A DNA stretch of 64,000 bases from Chaetoderma sp. LZ-2023a (Eukaryota > Mollusca > Caudofoveata > Chaetodermatida > Chaetodermatidae). Positions 23,366 to 35,122 of the stretch are shown in pieces (position 1 is the first letter of the stretch; every line of letters starts with the position of its first letter). The notes below the pieces were generated by a model, which saw only the letters and a list, made by a program, of their open reading frames with translations, had not been told where the DNA came from and did no database searches. Made by a program: the position numbers and the translations under genes. The stretch covers positions 134,619,731 through 134,683,730 of the forward strand of contig CM067369.1 in assembly GCA_034401795.1 (NCBI GenBank), read 5' to 3'.

Positions 23366-23599
23366 AGGGTACGAAAGCTCCCTTCATATCCGCCTGGACC
23401 GCGCCTGTGCGACAGGAACAGCGGTGCCAGTTATACCCGTCGTGCCTAGAACGAAATGGTTCTCTCTCTCTCTCGTTAAGAAAGAGGGGGGAGCGGACTG
23501 CGAGCCGGACAACCCCGTTAGACGTCGAGGCGTCTATGGTGGGTGGAAGGCTCATGCGTTTCGTCGAGGCCTGGCGAGGTGTGACATCAGACAGTCTGG

Positions 23600-25420
23600 T
23601 CCTGGGATGGTTATCCCAGGGGTACATGCCAGAGTGGTGGGACTTTCCGCCACAGAATCTGTCTTTGGCACCTGTCTGGACACCCGTACCACGGGAACCA
23701 GACAAGTTAGAAGCCGTTCAAAACGAAGTGTCGGGTTTGCTTCTGAAGGGAGCAATAAAACCAGCGAACCAGAACACTCCAGGCTTCTATTCCAATATGT
23801 TCCTTGTCCCCAAGAGCACAGGGGGATGGAGACCCGTACTCAATCTCAGGCCATTAAATTGGTTTATCCATACGCCTCGGTTCCAGATGGAAACGCCGAG
23901 GTCGGTAATGGCAGGATTGAGGAAGGGAATGTGGTGTGTATCGATCGATCTGAAAGATGCATATTTCCTCATTCCGATGAACAGGAGTTGTCACAGGTTT
24001 CTGAGATTTGCGTTTCAGAATCAAGTATGGGAGTTTATTGTTCTCCCGTTTGGCCTGTCGACAGCTCCGAGGGTTTTCACAAGAGTGGTCCTTGCGGTGA
24101 CAGCGTTTCTCAGAAAAGAGAACGTGGTGCTACACACCTACATAGACGACTGGCTGCTCAAGGCAGACTCGGCAGCCAGGTTGAACGTGGATACTGCTCT
24201 GACTCTGAAGTTACTTTCAGATCTAGGCTGGATAGTCAACGAGGAGAAATCCGAGTTGACGCCCACTCAACATTTCGTTTATTTGGGGATGCGATTCGAC
24301 CTCGAGGAGGGCAGGGTTTACCCGTCAGAGCCCAGAGTGGTGTCTCTGTTAGCCATCCTCAAGAGTTTTCGAGTAGGAAACCACATTCAGGCGAGGCAGT
24401 TTCTTCAGATGCTGGGCATGATGGTCTCCATGGAGCAAGTGATTCCATTCGCTGCTCTAATGCGAAGACCTATCCAGTTGTATCTGATGTCTCTGTGGAA
24501 ACAGAGAACAGAACCCCTGTCAAAACTGGTGCCAGTTTTGGAGCCGATAATATCGCATCTTCTATGGTGGAAACAGCGTCAGAATCTCCTATTAGGGGTT
24601 TCGCTGCACCTACCCCACCCCCAGCTGTCCGTCTACATGGATGCATCGCTGGAAGGGTGGGGTGCCTGCCTGGGAGAACACCAGGTCTCGGGCACATGGA
24701 CTCTCCCGGAGAGTCAGCTGCATATCAATCTGTTGGAAATGATGGCAGTGGAACTGGCGTTGGAAGAGTTCCTTCCGATGATCAGGGGCAAGGTGATATT
24801 GATACGGTTGGACAATTCGACAGTAGTATCATATATAAATCGCCAAGGCGGGACCAGGTCGCCCACTCTGTGTATCAGAGTGTGGCACTTGATTCAATGG
24901 TGCAGGAATTACTCCGTTGTTTTGAAAGCAGCTCATGTTCCTGGCCGATTGAACATTCTGGCGGATGCTTTGTCTCGCAGACAGAGAATTCTGCCAACAG
25001 AATGGTCCCTCAACCCTCCGGTTCTGCGACGGATCTTCGAGCATTGGGGCAAACCCAACGTGGACTTGTTCGCCACAAAGGAAAATGCTCAAATCATGAC
25101 ATATGTCTCGCCGATTCCAGATCCAAATGCCGTCGATTCAGACGCTCTGGCGATAAGCTGGAGAGGGATGCACGCTTACACGTACCCACCCACCATTCTT
25201 CTACCGAAGGTATTGGTGAAGGTCAGGGAGGAACCGTGTCTGGTCCTGCTAACAGCGCCGTATTGGCCAAGCAGGGCGTGGTTCACGGATCTTCTAGATC
25301 TGCTGGTGGAAAATCCTGTGCAGGTGCCCGAGATTCTGAACATAATCTCCCAGGCCAAGGGACGCTTCCTACACGAGCGTCCCGAAATGTTCAAATTGAC
25401 TGCGTGGATGTTATCAAACA
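23600..25420 (+). other. DIRS element 1, RT-RNase H region (fossil)
   Basis: Reverse transcriptase motifs: GWRPVLNLRPLNWFI, VSIDLKDAYFLIPM, VLPFGLSTAPRVFTRV, HTYIDDWLLKAD (YIDD active site). RNase H motifs: LSVYMDASLEGWGACLG, HINLLEMMAVELALEE, LIRLDNSTVVSYINRQGG. The stretch with PNVDLFATKENAQIMTYVSP and YWPSRAWFTDLLDLL follows; DIRS elements often have a putative adenine methyltransferase-like domain here, which I infer from position only. Confidence 0.9.
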
Positions 25421-26542
25421 ACGTTCCACGTCGGAAGGCTTTTCTCGACAGGCTGCTGATTTCATCGCGGCTGCGAGAAGGAGGTCAACCTTCAAGTCAT
25501 ATAACAACAAGGTTAACAGATTTGCAGACTGGTGTGAAGAAAAGGGTATTGATACCTTTCAATCCACTATTCAGCAAATAGCAGACTTTCTCTGTGAGCT
25601 GTTCTTTTCAGGACTAGCTCACGTCACAGTTGCTGGATACAAGTCAGCTTTGGCATCAGTTATCCCTTGTCTAGCCAACAGGGATAGTCCAGAGGTGGCC
25701 CAGTTAAATGTGATGTTGAAGGGAATGAGCAATCTCCGCCCGAGACAACCGGTAGTCATTCCAGCCTGGAGTCTATCTTTAGTGCTTAATGTACTGGCCA
25801 AGCACCCTTTCGAACCGTTGCGTTCGGCTAGTCTAAAGCATTTGACTCTAAAGGCGGTCTTTCTATTGGCAGCTTCCTCAGCTAGAAGGCGCAGTGAGAT
25901 CCATGCGCTTTCGGCAGAGAGGAACCGATTTATTGTTTCTGGAGAAGGTCTGCGTCTTCTGCCAAGAGCAGAGTTTATGTCAAAGAACCAATCTTTGCGA
26001 TATCCCGGCAAACCGATCATTATACCGAAGTTAACTAGGTTTGATCGTGATGCCAGTGTCTGGTGCCCGGTCCATGCTTTGACTAAGTACAAGAAACGGA
26101 CTGACTCGTTACGGTCGAACGATAGACATCTGTGGATCTGCCATAAAAAGCCTTATGGCGCCGCATCCATGGATACTATCTCTCGTTGGGTGGTCGAATG
26201 CATTCAGACTACTCACGAGATGGCGACTGGGCACCAGGTGCAAGGAGTAAGGGCACACGATGTCAAAAGCCTTATGGCGCCGCATCCATGGATACTATTT
26301 CTCGTTGGGTGGTCGAATGCATTCAGACTACTCACGAGATGGCGACTGGGCACCAGGTGCAAGGAGTAAGGGCACACGATGTCAGAGGAATAGCCGCCTC
26401 GACCGCCCTTTACAACGGTGTTCCGTTAGAGGACATCATGGCCATTGCACAATGGCACTGTGAGTCCTCATTCACGGATTACTATATGAGGGATGTGTCA
26501 GACTCAGCCAATCCACTCGCCTTAGCTGTTTTGAAAAGATAG
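25400..26542 (+). other. DIRS element 1, tyrosine recombinase region (fossil)
   Basis: N-terminal core-binding part: RRRSTFKSYNNKVNRFADWC, QIADFLCELFFSG, TVAGYKSALASVIP. Catalytic part: SSARRRSEIHALSAE (first Arg), GVRAHDVRGIAAS (His-x-x-Arg), AQWHCESSFTDYYMRD (His/Trp region and the nucleophilic Tyr). Such recombinases insert the circular DNA form without cutting out a target duplication. Not intact. Confidence 0.9.
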
Positions 26543-26874
26543 TTAGTGACCACACTGCTCTTCACCCTTTTTTCACTTTGGTAAGAAAAGAACCTAAAGC
26601 AGGCATGGTCAGGCGAGAGGATGTCAACCAGATTGTGTCACTGATGGCCAAACCGGTGAATGGTTGGAGGCGGTACGTCTGAAGTCCAATTATCATAAGG
26701 TAATTCAATAGTGAGAGTTTTTTGTGTTATGTATATGTATCATGTTCATTCATCTTATATATTCATACTCATTCCCAGGCTAATACATGGAATATGCAGG
26801 GAGTAGTTGGCCCTCTTGGCATATTTGTGTTTTCAGGCGAGGTACATGTTCGTTAGTTCTCTCCCTTTTCTTAG

Positions 26875-26900
26875 GAGGAAAAGGGGGGGGGGGGGCGTAA
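26875..26900. other. DIRS element 1, G-tract next to a hairpin
   Basis: CCTTTTCTTAGGAGGAAAAGG forms a short hairpin that runs directly into about 13 G, followed by CG. Element 3 has the same arrangement (CTTCCTCCCAGGAAGGAG then a G-tract) at the same relative place, between recombinase and internal complementary region. Confidence 0.6.
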
Positions 26901-27034
26901 CGCGAATGTGATTCGGTTCCGTGAACTTGACGGTCCTTTTAGGTCTCCGTTAGTCAAGTTTGAAGTCTAAAATCTTTCTCCAAGGGGCAAAATTAGCATT
27001 TATGGCTTGCCCCTTCCCACCAGGTTACTGATCA

Positions 27035-27130
27035 AATCTGGTGTATATCAGAAGTAACAGAATGGTGAGTATTGATCGAAGGAGAATGAAGGAAATGTCA
27101 ATTTCTCTTTCTCCGAGATCTAACAATACT
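27035..27130. repeat. DIRS element 1, internal complementary region
   Basis: Its reverse complement reads as the outermost right end (GAAATTGACATTTCCTTC) joined to the outermost left end (TTCTCCTTCGATCAATACTC). That is what a joined-end intermediate would show. TACGGACCC follows directly at about 27142. Confidence 0.88.
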
Positions 27131-27194
27131 CACCATTCTGTTACGGACCCAGCCTCCCAGCCCCACGGAGGCAAGCCATAGTTTTCTCTTGTTT

Positions 27195-27392
27195 GGTGGC
27201 TATGCAAACAATATGAGCTCTATGGTAAACGGGTACTCGGCAGTTGGGAGCCGAGTACCCGGTTCCCAGGAGTCGGTAAAGCTTTCTAAGTCTATAATCC
27301 TAGAGCCGCTGTCAAGGCCAGCTGTATATCAGAAGTAACAGAATGGTGAGTATTGTTAGATCTCGGAGAAAGGGAAATTGACATTTCCTTCA
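27195..27392. repeat. DIRS element 1, right inverted terminal repeat
   Basis: Inverted copy of 20262-20430, with two mismatches over the best 120 bp. It ends ATTGACATTTCCTTCA at 27392; the LINE reading frame resumes with the next base. Confidence 0.9.
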
Positions 27393-27695
27393 GTTCGTGA
27401 ATAAGTTTAAATTTTCCGATGTTACAATGTGATCAGATAGTGAATTCCAGGCATCGATTGTTCTATTGGTAAAGTAATGTTTTCTGAAATCATGTGATAA
27501 ACAATGTTTCTTTAGTTTATATGTGTGTCCTCTTGCTATTGAATTGGTTAATGTGAAAAGATGTTTTTTTTAGATGTGTGTCGTAATAACCGTGTATGAT
27601 TTTATATAATTCAATCATATCTCCCCTTTGTCGTCTATATTTTAGAGTTGGGAGATTTAGTCTTTTTAGCCTATCAGGGTAGCTAAGTCCCTTCA
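27393..27695 (-). pseudogene. CR1-like LINE, C-terminal RT segment (right of the DIRS insertion)
   Basis: The minus strand reads LSYPDRLKRLNLPTLKYRRQ, RGDMIELYKIIHGYYDTHLK, then, after one extra A in an eight-A run near 27565, HLFTLTNSIARGHTYKLKKH, FRKHYFTNRTIDAWNSLSDH and NLNLFTN. The next codon lies at 20261 on the far side of the DIRS element (RLDTYWANKE). The 5' part is truncated near 27695. Confidence 0.88.
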
Positions 27696-28144
27696 ATGAT
27701 GGCCCCCATACGAAAAAAATGGTCCTGCCGCTAAGTAGCGGGTGCTTAACATTTTACTTTGCATATTAGTTAGCTGCTAAGTAGCGACAACTCAAAATCT
27801 GATTGGTTAAGGCTTCAGTCTGCCGCTAACCAGCCGCTCACTTTGCCGCTAAGCAGTCGCTCAGTTTGCTGCTAACAAGCCACTCAGTTTGCCGCTAACC
27901 AGCCGCTCAGTTTGCCGCTAACCAGCTGCTCAGTTTGCACTACTCTCACCCTGTTTCAAGACGAAAATGGCTACCATTCATGCCATTACTTCTTCCCTTT
28001 AAACTAGGTCAATATATATGCATGTATATTCATTCTAAAGCACATAAATATGTGTAATAACTTACTAGTGGTTCAACACTTTATCTTCCTTATGCTACAA
28101 CCATATGTAGTATTCAGTCTTCATAGCATTGACTGACAACAGGT
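27696..28144. repeat. 23-bp tandem repeat (27810-27946) in non-coding sequence
   Basis: Five to six units of TTTGCCGCTAACCAGCCGCT plus CAG with small changes (AAGCAGTCGC, AACAAGCCAC). The neighbouring 27725-27790 (CCGCTAAGTAGCGGGTGC, GCTGCTAAGTAGCGACAAC) uses the same words and forms a hairpin, so it may be the seed of the array. 27950-28144 is otherwise empty. Confidence 0.8.
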
Positions 28145-28315
28145 TTCTCCTTCGATCAATACTCACCATTCTGTTACTTCTGATATACAGCTGGCCCTGA
28201 CAGCTGGCTCTAGGACTATAGACTTAGAAAGCTTTACCGACTCCTTGGAACCGGGTACTCGGCTCCCAACTGCCGAGTACCCGTCTACCATAGAGCTCAT
28301 TCTTGTTTGCATAGC
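28145..28315. repeat. DIRS element 2, left inverted terminal repeat
   Basis: Matches 20262-20430 of element 1, including the CGGGTACTCGG/CCGAGTACCCG hairpin. No inverted partner is found downstream in this element. Confidence 0.88.
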
Positions 28316-29239
28316 AACAAGAGCATACATGCTTTTTGCAGTGGAGAGATTCAGGATTAATTTCTAAGTCTTTTGTCTGTGATAGTTGATAGCTAGTGAT
28401 TCTCTTGCAAGGATAATTGGATAATATGGATACCGCCGAGGATAACCAGGTTGTATAATTCCTTATTATCCATAGTTAAAAGACTTAGGTCTCTAAATTT
28501 CGTTGTGTCGCATGTTCCAATTTCTGACCCCAAAGAATCTGGGATGTGTGTTAACAACGAGATATGCCGGATGATCGCCTTCTTTAAACCCCAACAGGCG
28601 ATTGGCAGATATGAAAATAGGTGTTTGCTATGGTATTTCTAACACGAATATTGGCTGACGTCGTTCCCCGTAGGATCCGAGTGGGTGACGTCACACACGT
28701 GATGCTCGGATGTTTATGTGAAGAAATTTTTTTTCATTAATTCGTGCATCTTGTTCTGGGTGCTGCGTACTAAAAATGGTACCGGAAACTTTGGAATGTT
28801 CAAGTTTACGTGTTATCACGATCGGTTTGCAATGATCGGTGGTTTCAAATTCTTGATTAGATGTGCGGTCTGCAGTTTTACCGTGTGCTACAGCAGTTTG
28901 TTTACATTTTGTTGTTTCTTTACATATCGTTTCGGCTTTCGTTAGGAGTATAATTTATATTGATTGGTAAATATACCCCGAATGCTATGCGATATGATTC
29001 CTGGTTCCTTTATACATCCTGGAGGATCAATTATGGGTGTATTTATGCCCGCATCGTTCTTGTCGTCATAATCAATGCGATCTTTGCTATAACGTTGCGG
29101 GGTGGGGTGCGGGAGGGTACAGTTAATTTATGGTCAAATTATTTTAAAATTAATTGTCTGCCTTCCGTCTGTGTCTCGTTCCGCTTGCTTATTGTAGGTT
29201 TGTGCTTATTTATAGGCCAAGCCAGCCCCGCCATCATGT

Positions 29240-31315
29240 GACGAGTGCCACAAATTTGTACGGGTCCTGTTTAAGGACCATGTCTGTTTTAGGTGTACTC
29301 CATGTAACCTTGATAGTGGGTGTAATGTGTGTGCAGTGTGGTCCGTGGATATGATGTTAAAGTTCCTTGCCCAGAAGGATGTGGCTGGGTCTGATGCGGG
29401 GTCAGGCGGTGCGAAGGTAAATCGTGGAGCGTGTGGTTCGGCCGGTGGGGGCGCGCCACGTCCCCAGCTGGAGGTGGTGGAGATGGCACCGCCGGCGTGG
29501 TTCGGTCCGGCTATGCAGGGTTTTCTGTATAGCATTCTGCCCACGCTGGTGTCGTCACTGCTGCCGAAGGTTGGGGGGGCAGTTTCTCCCCATGCCTGGT
29601 ATGGACCCTGTCCTAGGACAGGGTTCTGGACTGGTCACCGAGGGAGCCGTCTCGTACGGCCCCCTGGCAGTCCCGTCGGGCTCCGGCCTGACAGGTTCTG
29701 TCTCTCTGCGGCCACCTCCGGATGGTCCAGTAGCAGTGGCCGGTCCGTCAGGTGTGGGAGCCATCCGCCAGGACGGCTCCGCGGTTTCCTCGTCTAGTGA
29801 CGACACTTCGGAGTCTGAAGACGAGGAGGCCAAGGAGGAGAGGTTGCTGCGGCCTGTGATGCCATGGGTGGAGAATATGGAGGTCGATTCCGTCCTGGAC
29901 AGAACCGTCCTCCATCTGTCTGGCTTGGCGCAAGCCAGGGCAGCGGCTCTGCCCGTGGTTGAGGCCAATCTGGTACCCGGCACCGGTCCCGTGACGGTTG
30001 GTTTGACGCCAGCTGACACGGTGACCGGTGTGCCGGGCCGGACGTGGTACTCGCCTATCTCGCCTGGTCCGGCGGTCAGACATGGGGTGCTGTTGGCACC
30101 CGTGTCTGGCCACGGGTCCGCTACGGGTCCATACGGTTTTCCGGGCGGACCTACCCCATGGACTGGTGTGTTTCATGGGGTGGCGGCGGAACCGTTTGGT
30201 ACCGGAGTGCCTGGCATGTCAGCCGCGGCTCCTTGCCGGGAGGCCGTGGCTGGCAGGCCCGTGAACACGTCAACGGGTGACATGTTCACGGGTGTGTCCT
30301 CCTCGGAAGTAGACTGGTCGGAGGCTCTGGCTTGGCTAGCCAGGGTGGACCCGTCTGTGGTTTCGGCCACAGCCGAGGAGGATGCTCCCCGTCCGTCGGT
30401 TTCATCGATTAGGACGGGGATCTTGCCCGCGGCCCGGATCCAGTCGGTTGGACTTAATCCATGGTTCATAGAGTTGCTAGAGGCTATTTATAGCAAGCAG
30501 CTTACGACCAAGGGCCAGCTCCCTGCGGCCTCCAGGGAGGTGCGGGCAAGGTGTCGTATTCCGCGGGGGGAATACGACAGATATGGTGTGGTACCGTCGG
30601 TCACCGAGGATGACCGATGGGTTCTGGGTGTTCAGAGTGCCGGAGCGGGTGGCCCCGGTCCGGCACTTGTGGACAGGTCCCAGGCACACCAGGAGGAAGT
30701 CCTGTCCCTATGCGATGAGGGTGTGAGGGCAGCTATGAGTGCTGTCAACCATTCTTATCGCCTTCTTCAGTCAGTGTGGGCTGAAGCGGGGGCAGGCCAC
30801 CCTGTGCCACCTGTGGCGCTTTTGTGCGTAAATGACGGCTTGGTGCTGTCTATGGACGCACTGGCAAGGGTGCAAGCGCGTGTGACAAAGTCCAGGAGGC
30901 AAATGGTTCTTGACCATATGCGTCCGGCTACGGCAGTCAGGGAGCATCTTCTTGGGACACCCCTGACAGGGCCTAGCATCTTCGGTGGCCAGGCGAGGGC
31001 CATCCTAGAGGACACTGCCAGCATTGCGCAGAATCGGTTGGTGGTAAACCTACAGCTGGAGCTAGTGCGGCAAGCGCACGCACTAGGGGCTGTAGGGAAG
31101 CCGTCAGCTGGCCAACCTTCGAAGAAGCAGAAAGGCAAGGCGAAAGCTAAGCCTGCTGCGACTTCTGCTTCGTCTGGATTTTCTCAGCCGCCGCCGGCTA
31201 AGAAAGCCAGGAAGGTTGTCGAGGCCCCTACCCTCCCCAATGTTGCTCCGGATCGCCCTAGAGGTGGTACGGGTAAGTCCTCCAAGGGCGGAAAGAAGGG
31301 AGCGGATCGTACCTG
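29240..31315 (+). other. DIRS element 2, Gag-like region (fossil)
   Basis: Starts with CDECHKFVRVLFKDHVC, then FRCTPC and CNVC: a seven-Cys pattern CX2C-X12-CX2CX2C-X5-CX2C. An acidic patch (SSSDDTSESEDEEAKEE), the conserved GEYDRYGVVPSVTEDDRWVL block, TPLTGPSIFGGQARAILEDT and a Lys-rich tail (KKQKGKAKAKPAATSAS) follow. Broken. Confidence 0.8.
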
Positions 31316-31499
31316 AGGGTACGAAAGCTCCCTTCATATCCGCCTCGACCGCACCTGTGCGACAGAAACAGCGGTGCCAGTTATACCTGTTGAGCCAGGA
31401 CGGAAATGGTTCTCTCTCTCTCTCGTTAAGAAAGGGGGGAGCGGACCGCGAGCCGGACAACCCGGTTAGACGTCGAGGCGTCTATGGTGGGTGGAAGGC

Positions 31500-33290
31500 T
31501 CATGCGTTTCGTCGAGGCCTGGCGAGGTGTGACATCAGACAGTCTGGTCCTGGGATGGTTATCCCAGGGGTACATGCCGGAGGGGTGGGACTTTCCGCCG
31601 CAGAATGTGTCTTTGGCACCTGTCTGGACACCCGTACCACGGGAACCAGACAAGTTAGAAGCCGTTCAAAACGAAGTGTCGGGTTTGCTTCTGAAGGGAG
31701 CAATAAAACCAGCGAACCAGAACACTCCAGGCTTCTATTCCAATATGTTCCTTGTCCCCAAGAGCACAGGGGGATGGAGACCCGTACTCAATCTCAGGCC
31801 ATTAAATTGGTTTATCCATACGCCTCGGTTCCAGATGGAAACGCCGAGGTCGGTAATGGCAGGATTGAGGAAGGGAATGTGGTGTGTATCGATCGATCTG
31901 AAAGATGCATATTTCCACATTCCGATGAACAGGAGTTGTCACAGGTTTCTGAGATTTGCGTTTCAGAATCAAGTATGGGAGTTTATTGTTCTCCCGTTTG
32001 GCCTGTCAACAGCTCTGAGGGGTTTCACAAGAGTGGTCCTTGCGGTGACAGCGTTTCTCAGAAAAGAGAACGTGGCGCTACATACCTACATAGACGACTA
32101 GCTGATCAAGGCAGACTCGACAGCCAGGTTGAACGTGGATACTGCTCTGACTCTGAAGTTACTTTCAGATCTAGGCTGGATAGTCAACAAGGAGAAATCC
32201 GAGTTGACGCCCACTCAACATTTCGTTTATTTGGGGATGCGATTCAATCTCGAGGAGGGCAGGGTTTACCCGTCAGAGCCCAGAGTGGTGTCTGTTAGCC
32301 ATCCTCAAGAGTTTTCGAGTGGGAAACCACATTCAGGCGAGGCGGTTTCTTCAGATGCTGGGCATGATGGTCTCCATGGAGCAGGTAATCCCGTACGCTG
32401 CTCTAATGCGAAGACCTATCCAGTTGTATCTGATGTCTCTGTGGAAACAGAGAACAGAACCCCTGTCAAAACTGGTACCAGTTTTGGAGCCGATAATGTC
32501 GCATCTTGTATGGTGGGAAAAGCGTCAGAATCTCCTAGTAGGGGTTTCGCTGCACCTACCCCACCCCCAGCTGTCCGTGTACATGGATGCATCGCTGGAG
32601 GGGTGGGGGGGGGCCTGCCTGGGAAAACACCAGGTCTCGGGCACATGGACTCTCCAGGAGAGCCAGCTGCATATCAATCTGTTGGAAATGATGGCAGTGG
32701 AACTGGCGTTGGAAGAGTTTCTTCCGATGATCATGGGCAAGGTGATATTGATACGGTCGGACAATTCGACGGTAGTATCATACATAAATCGCCAAGGCGG
32801 GATCAGGTCACCCACACTGTGTATCAATGGTGCAGGAATTACTTGGTTGTTTTGAAAGCAGGTCACATTCCTGGGCGATTGAACATTCTGGCGGATGCTT
32901 TGTCTCGCAGACAGAGAATTGTGCCAACAGAATGGTCCCTCAACCCTCCAGTTCTACGAAGGATCTTCGAGCATTGGGGCAAACCCAACGTGGACTTGTT
33001 CGCCACACGGGAAAATGCTCAAATCATGACTTATGTCTCGCCGATTCCAGATCCAAATGCCGTCGATACAGACGCTCTGGCGATAAGCTTGAGAGGGATG
33101 CACGCTTACGCGTACCCACCCACCATCCTTCTGCTGAAGGTATTGGTGAAGATCAGGGAGGAACCGTGTCTGGGCCTGCTAACAGCGCCGTATTGGCCGA
33201 GCAGGGCGTGGTTCACGGATCTGCTAGATCTGCTGGTGGAAAACCCAGTGCAGTTGCCCGAGATTCCGAACATAATCTCCCAGGCCAAGG
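31500..33290 (+). other. DIRS element 2, RT-RNase H region (fossil)
   Basis: Motifs as in element 1: GWRPVLNLRPLNWFI, VSIDLKDAYFHIPMNR, VLPFGLSTALRGFTRV, HTYIDD, then RNase H LSVYMDASLEGWGGACLG, HINLLEMMAVELALEE and DNSTVVSYINRQGG. It continues with NVDLFATRENAQIMTYVSP. Broken in several places. Confidence 0.87.
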
Positions 33291-33814
33291 GAACTGCACA
33301 AAATAAATCTGGTACGAAAGTATGGTTTATAATGTCAATACCCTATATCAGGGACGTTTGGGAATTCCCCTGATGAAGTGTGATCGTATTTTCACTATGG
33401 TACGGCCACACACACAGACACAGTTCAATATTAATATTTACAAAATCTTCTAACGCATATTTGATGCATGTGCAACTGGCCATTAAGCGCACCTAAATAG
33501 TTTGAACTTGTTTAAATTGTCTTCAAGACGTGTTTCAATGTCTTTTTCCAACAAATGCTAAATGGAATTAATGGTGCGTTAAATCTTCTATTCCTAGCGC
33601 ATCAAAATCTTATAACTGACACAGCGCTGAAACCTATGCATGTACTGTAACTTTTGAGTTGTTATAAATATGTTGTATGCAATTTCCAAAATGATATAAA
33701 TTGATTGGATTCCACAAGACATTCTGGCCTGACCATCCAAGAGTTTGTTCATATGTTGCTGACAATGTCCTTATAAATCATAATATTATAAAAGTTTTGC
33801 ATGCTTTATTTCAG
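33291..33814. other. No gene seen; upstream of host exon A
   Basis: A/T-rich sequence after the end of DIRS element 2. It ends with a pyrimidine-rich acceptor (GCTTTATTTCAG, 33803-33814). I see no promoter that can be supported. Confidence 0.5.
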
Positions 33815-33959
33815 TTCGAGCCTTGGAGTCTGGATCTTGTAGTATAGCTTTGGCTATGGCCAGCAAACAAGCTGAAACACGTGTTACACAGTCAGGATCC
33901 CAAGCACGGGTCAAGGCTACTCCAACCGGTAGTGGTACTTTATCTCAAAATAGAGACAA
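33815..33959 (+). CDS. Host gene exon A, unknown protein
   Basis: Acceptor TTATTTCAG before 33815, donor GTAAGT at 33960. The open frame uses two leading bases of a split codon and reads ALESGSCSIALAMASKQAET, then RVTQSGSQARVKATPTGSGT and LSQNRD. The ATG at 33856-33858 has G at -3 and G at +4, so translation may start here with the rest as 5' untranslated sequence; alternatively the frame continues from an earlier exon. It ends with AA of a codon completed by the T opening exon B. The other two frames have stops. Confidence 0.7.
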
Positions 33960-34477
33960 GTAAGTCTTAGCACTTGCATGTATCACATTGACGCCAGATA
34001 ATTAAAGGAAAACGGTCCTTGGCTTGCATGTCTTATACCTTACCGCTCAGTAATAACTTAGTATGTAAGCATGCCTAGAACGTATATGTTTTATGTACGT
34101 TTTTACGAGTGAGTTTATCAGTAGTCGATTCTTAATCGCAAGTCACTCCTGGTCCCCCTTTTGAAAACGAGACTATTAAGTCTTAGTCTTAGTCGAGACT
34201 ACATCTAAGGCACGAGTAAGATTTAAAATACAATCGTAAGTTCTTTAAATTTTACTGACTCTAAATCTAACACCTCACATATTATATGTGGGTTAACACA
34301 CTCGACAAACCATGGCTATTTTCAACGTGAGAATTTTTAGCGACCAACATAAAATGACTCCAATCGGAATCAGTCGAATGACTAAAAATTGCTTGAAAGC
34401 CAGAGAAATCGTATTCCGGTAGACCACCTCTTATTTTGGTGGGTCGGCGAACCTCTTTTTTGATTGGAAGCATCCAC

Positions 34478-34640
34478 TAGAGCTGGATGGTCTAACGGTA
34501 GTACAGTGAGGCCCGCGGTATACCGATACCGTGACCATGACATTTTCAAACACTGTGCATGCCGTCCATAACGGTTAATGAGCAATATTTGAGAAATAAT
34601 CCATAAAGTCTGAATAGTACACGGTAAATACATGTAGTTG
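34478..34640. mobile_element. hAT-like element, left end only
   Basis: TAGAGCTGGATGGTCTAACG, then CGGTAGTAC, CCCGCGGTATACCG and GTCCATAACGG, matches the left end of 18472-19564. No right end was found, so this is a fragment. It lies in the intron between host exons A and B. Confidence 0.7.
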
Positions 34641-35122
34641 CTAATAGTGTAAAAAAATACAGGCATCCCTAACTGTATGTTCAGAAGATAATTTTTTAAC
34701 AACAATTTGAGTAATAATTTCACTCCATGTATATATCCTAATCAGCAAATGTATTCAACATTATACAAATTTCAATGTTGCTTAATTCTTTTGGAAATAT
34801 ATGCACTGTGATGAATGCCTTTTTCAGTAGAAGGTACACCGCATGTACATTGTATATACATGTTTAGCAATGGCATTGAGATCGCTAGATTAAAGGTCAT
34901 TGTGACCCGAGTGCAAAACCTTTGTTGCTGTGTGTCATTAGATGTATGCACCAAATTCATAATTCATTCAAAATACCTCAGCAACAGTCTGCTACATGTA
35001 TCTATACGTGGTTGCCCTACTGTATAGTGTGTATCAACACATTGTCAAGCATGAATGATATAACAAATTTATTCATATAAAAATAGGTCGATTCTAACTT
35101 TTGAATGACATTAATTTTTCAG

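Larger units (their letters stand above)
20262..27392 (+). mobile_element. DIRS-type YR retrotransposon, element 1 (broken)
   Basis: About 7.1 kb. Left inverted terminal repeat from 20262 (TTCTCCTTCGATCAATACTC), right one to 27392, about 150 bp each and differing at only a few positions, so the insertion is recent. An internal complementary region at about 27035-27130 matches the two ends placed back to back, the hallmark of DIRS elements. Parts in order: Gag-like region, reverse transcriptase with RNase H, a region typical of DIRS between RNase H and recombinase, then the tyrosine recombinase, whose frame overlaps the upstream one as is normal in the family. There is no target duplication. 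The copy looks broken, with about two breaks. Confidence 0.93.
28145..33290 (+). mobile_element. DIRS-type YR retrotransposon, element 2 (partial, broken)
   Basis: Same family as element 1, very similar along its length. Parts seen: left inverted terminal repeat from 28145 (TTCTCCTTCGATCAATACTC), leader, Gag-like region (about 29240-31315), reverse transcriptase with RNase H, and the following region, up to about 33290 where similarity to element 1 stops. No recombinase, internal complementary region or right repeat is seen. It is broken, with several breaks. The close match to element 1 implies recent activity of the family. Confidence 0.92.
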
